A stretch of DNA of 64,000 bases from the NCBI GenBank assembly GCA_030533445.1, contig CM060070.1:36262501-36326500 (forward strand). Direction: 5' to 3'. Origin of the DNA: Cyprinodon diabolis (lineage: Eukaryota; Chordata; Actinopteri; Cyprinodontiformes; Cyprinodontidae). The position numbers were made by a program, and so were the translations under genes. The notes below the pieces were generated by a model. The model saw only the letters and a list, made by a program, of their open reading frames with translations, was not told the origin of the DNA and made no database searches. Below are positions 63,051 to 64,000 of the stretch, piece by piece. Each line of letters starts with the position of its first letter. Within the stretch, counting starts at the first letter, position 1.

Positions 63051-64000
63051 TTGTTTGCACATAACGTTTGTATTGCATCTCTTCTAAACTTCTCATCAGT
63101 TTTTACTTGAGCAATTTTTTAAGTTACTTCTTTTTACTTAAATAATAGAAATGTTGAAGTGGTGCTCCTCTCTAGATTACAGTTTCTTGGTAACTCTCCC
63201 CACTTCAGTGAAACACTAGTATCTTCCACTTTATTTTAGTCAGATAAAGCCTTTAAAGGCTGCCCTTCTTGTCTTCTTTCTTTAAAGCTGGTGAATTCCT
63301 CAGGTAAACAAGAAACAGTATCTGCTTTGTCAGAGTAGTTCACATTTTGTTATTTTCGCCTGCTTCCTTATCCAAATTTTGGAGAAAAACAAGAGAACAC
63401 TCAGTTAAAGTGTCGGGGTACTTTGGATCTGCTCCTGTCCTCTGCCCGCAAACCTGTGCAGTTTCCAGGCTTTGTTCTCTGGTGCTAACTGCAGGCAGCT
63501 GGGCAGGTAGAGAGGCAGACTGAGGTACGTATTTGAAGAAGAGCTGTGCTATCCCGCAGGAATGTGGAAGTCTGCCCTGGAAGACGCTGCTGTAATGATG
63601 GATTATCGTAATTATCAAAACTGACATAGCCTCACCCCGGTTTACTACAGGAACCGGGCGCTAGATCCTGCAAATAATTGTTTTATAGGACATTTTATTG
63701 GTTGACAAACAAGAGGAAGTGTTTAGTCTAGACTTTAAAGTGCCAGTTTATGAGTTAAAATGGTGCTTTGGTATTCGAGTCATCTCTTCAGACAGAGCTG
63801 CTAAACTATGCAAGCTTCCAAACTGTTGCTCCCTGGAACGAAGCCATAGCATCACGCCGTAAATCACGTTTTAGCCTATTCCACTCAGAAATTGCACATT
63901 CAGTCATGCTAAATTTACACTTTTTGTTAAGCCTTTTTTTTTTTTTTTTTTTTTAGATAAACTCATTCCATCCATCAAAAGTTGTTGAATTCACTGCCTG
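61453..64000 (+). other. sned1 intron 8 (continues past the window)
   Basis: AT-rich. Holds a (GATA)n tract at 62974-63050 and a poly(T) at about 63934-63954. No further exon is recognised. Confidence 0.55.
62974..63050. repeat. (TAGA)n microsatellite
   Basis: Nineteen uninterrupted TAGA units (77 bases). Confidence 0.95.

Overview
The window is vertebrate nuclear DNA, almost certainly from a teleost fish. It has short exons with GT-AG splice sites in AT-rich introns, two genes whose order matches vertebrate synteny (CROCC2 next to SNED1), and a fish-type repeat load: Tc1/mariner elements with TA flanks, hAT MITEs with 8-bp duplications, tRNA-like SINEs, LTRs and many microsatellites. I cannot name the species.

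Bases 1-42104 hold the 3' part of a rootletin-family gene, best called crocc2, on the + strand. Thirty exons can be joined with consistent splice phases into about 1,713 residues of nearly continuous coiled coil. The 5' end lies upstream of the window, and the stop codon is at 42102-42104. Introns are small in clusters (3.4-7.4 kb, 15.7-17.5 kb, 29.4-31.3 kb) and otherwise swollen by repeats, the largest being 8.3 kb (7397-15740).

After a 3' UTR with AATAAA at 42641, a second + strand gene, sned1, begins. Its signal-peptide exon has its ATG at 43476. A 9.8-kb intron follows, then the NIDO domain on three exons (53491-57446) and the first four EGF-like exons. The last three EGF exons are each exactly 114 bp and phase 1-1. 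The gene runs off the right edge. The two genes are head to tail, with about 0.8 kb between the crocc2 poly(A) signal and the sned1 ATG. They are functionally unrelated: a ciliary rootlet protein and a secreted matrix protein.

The introns form a dense mobile-element layer. It includes two nearly full-length Tc1 elements (38325-39928 and 55360-56573), both broken; several Tc1 relics, one of them split by an LTR; four LTR-like units all on the - strand, three with perfect 5-bp target duplications; two hAT MITEs with perfect 8-bp duplications; a 418-bp foldback element; a Harbinger-like element with a Myb-like fragment; LINE reverse-transcriptase relics; and an antisense exon resembling fish P2X7-C-terminus-like proteins. 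I found no RNA gene, CRISPR array or new multi-gene system. The interesting signals are in repeat structure and splice architecture.
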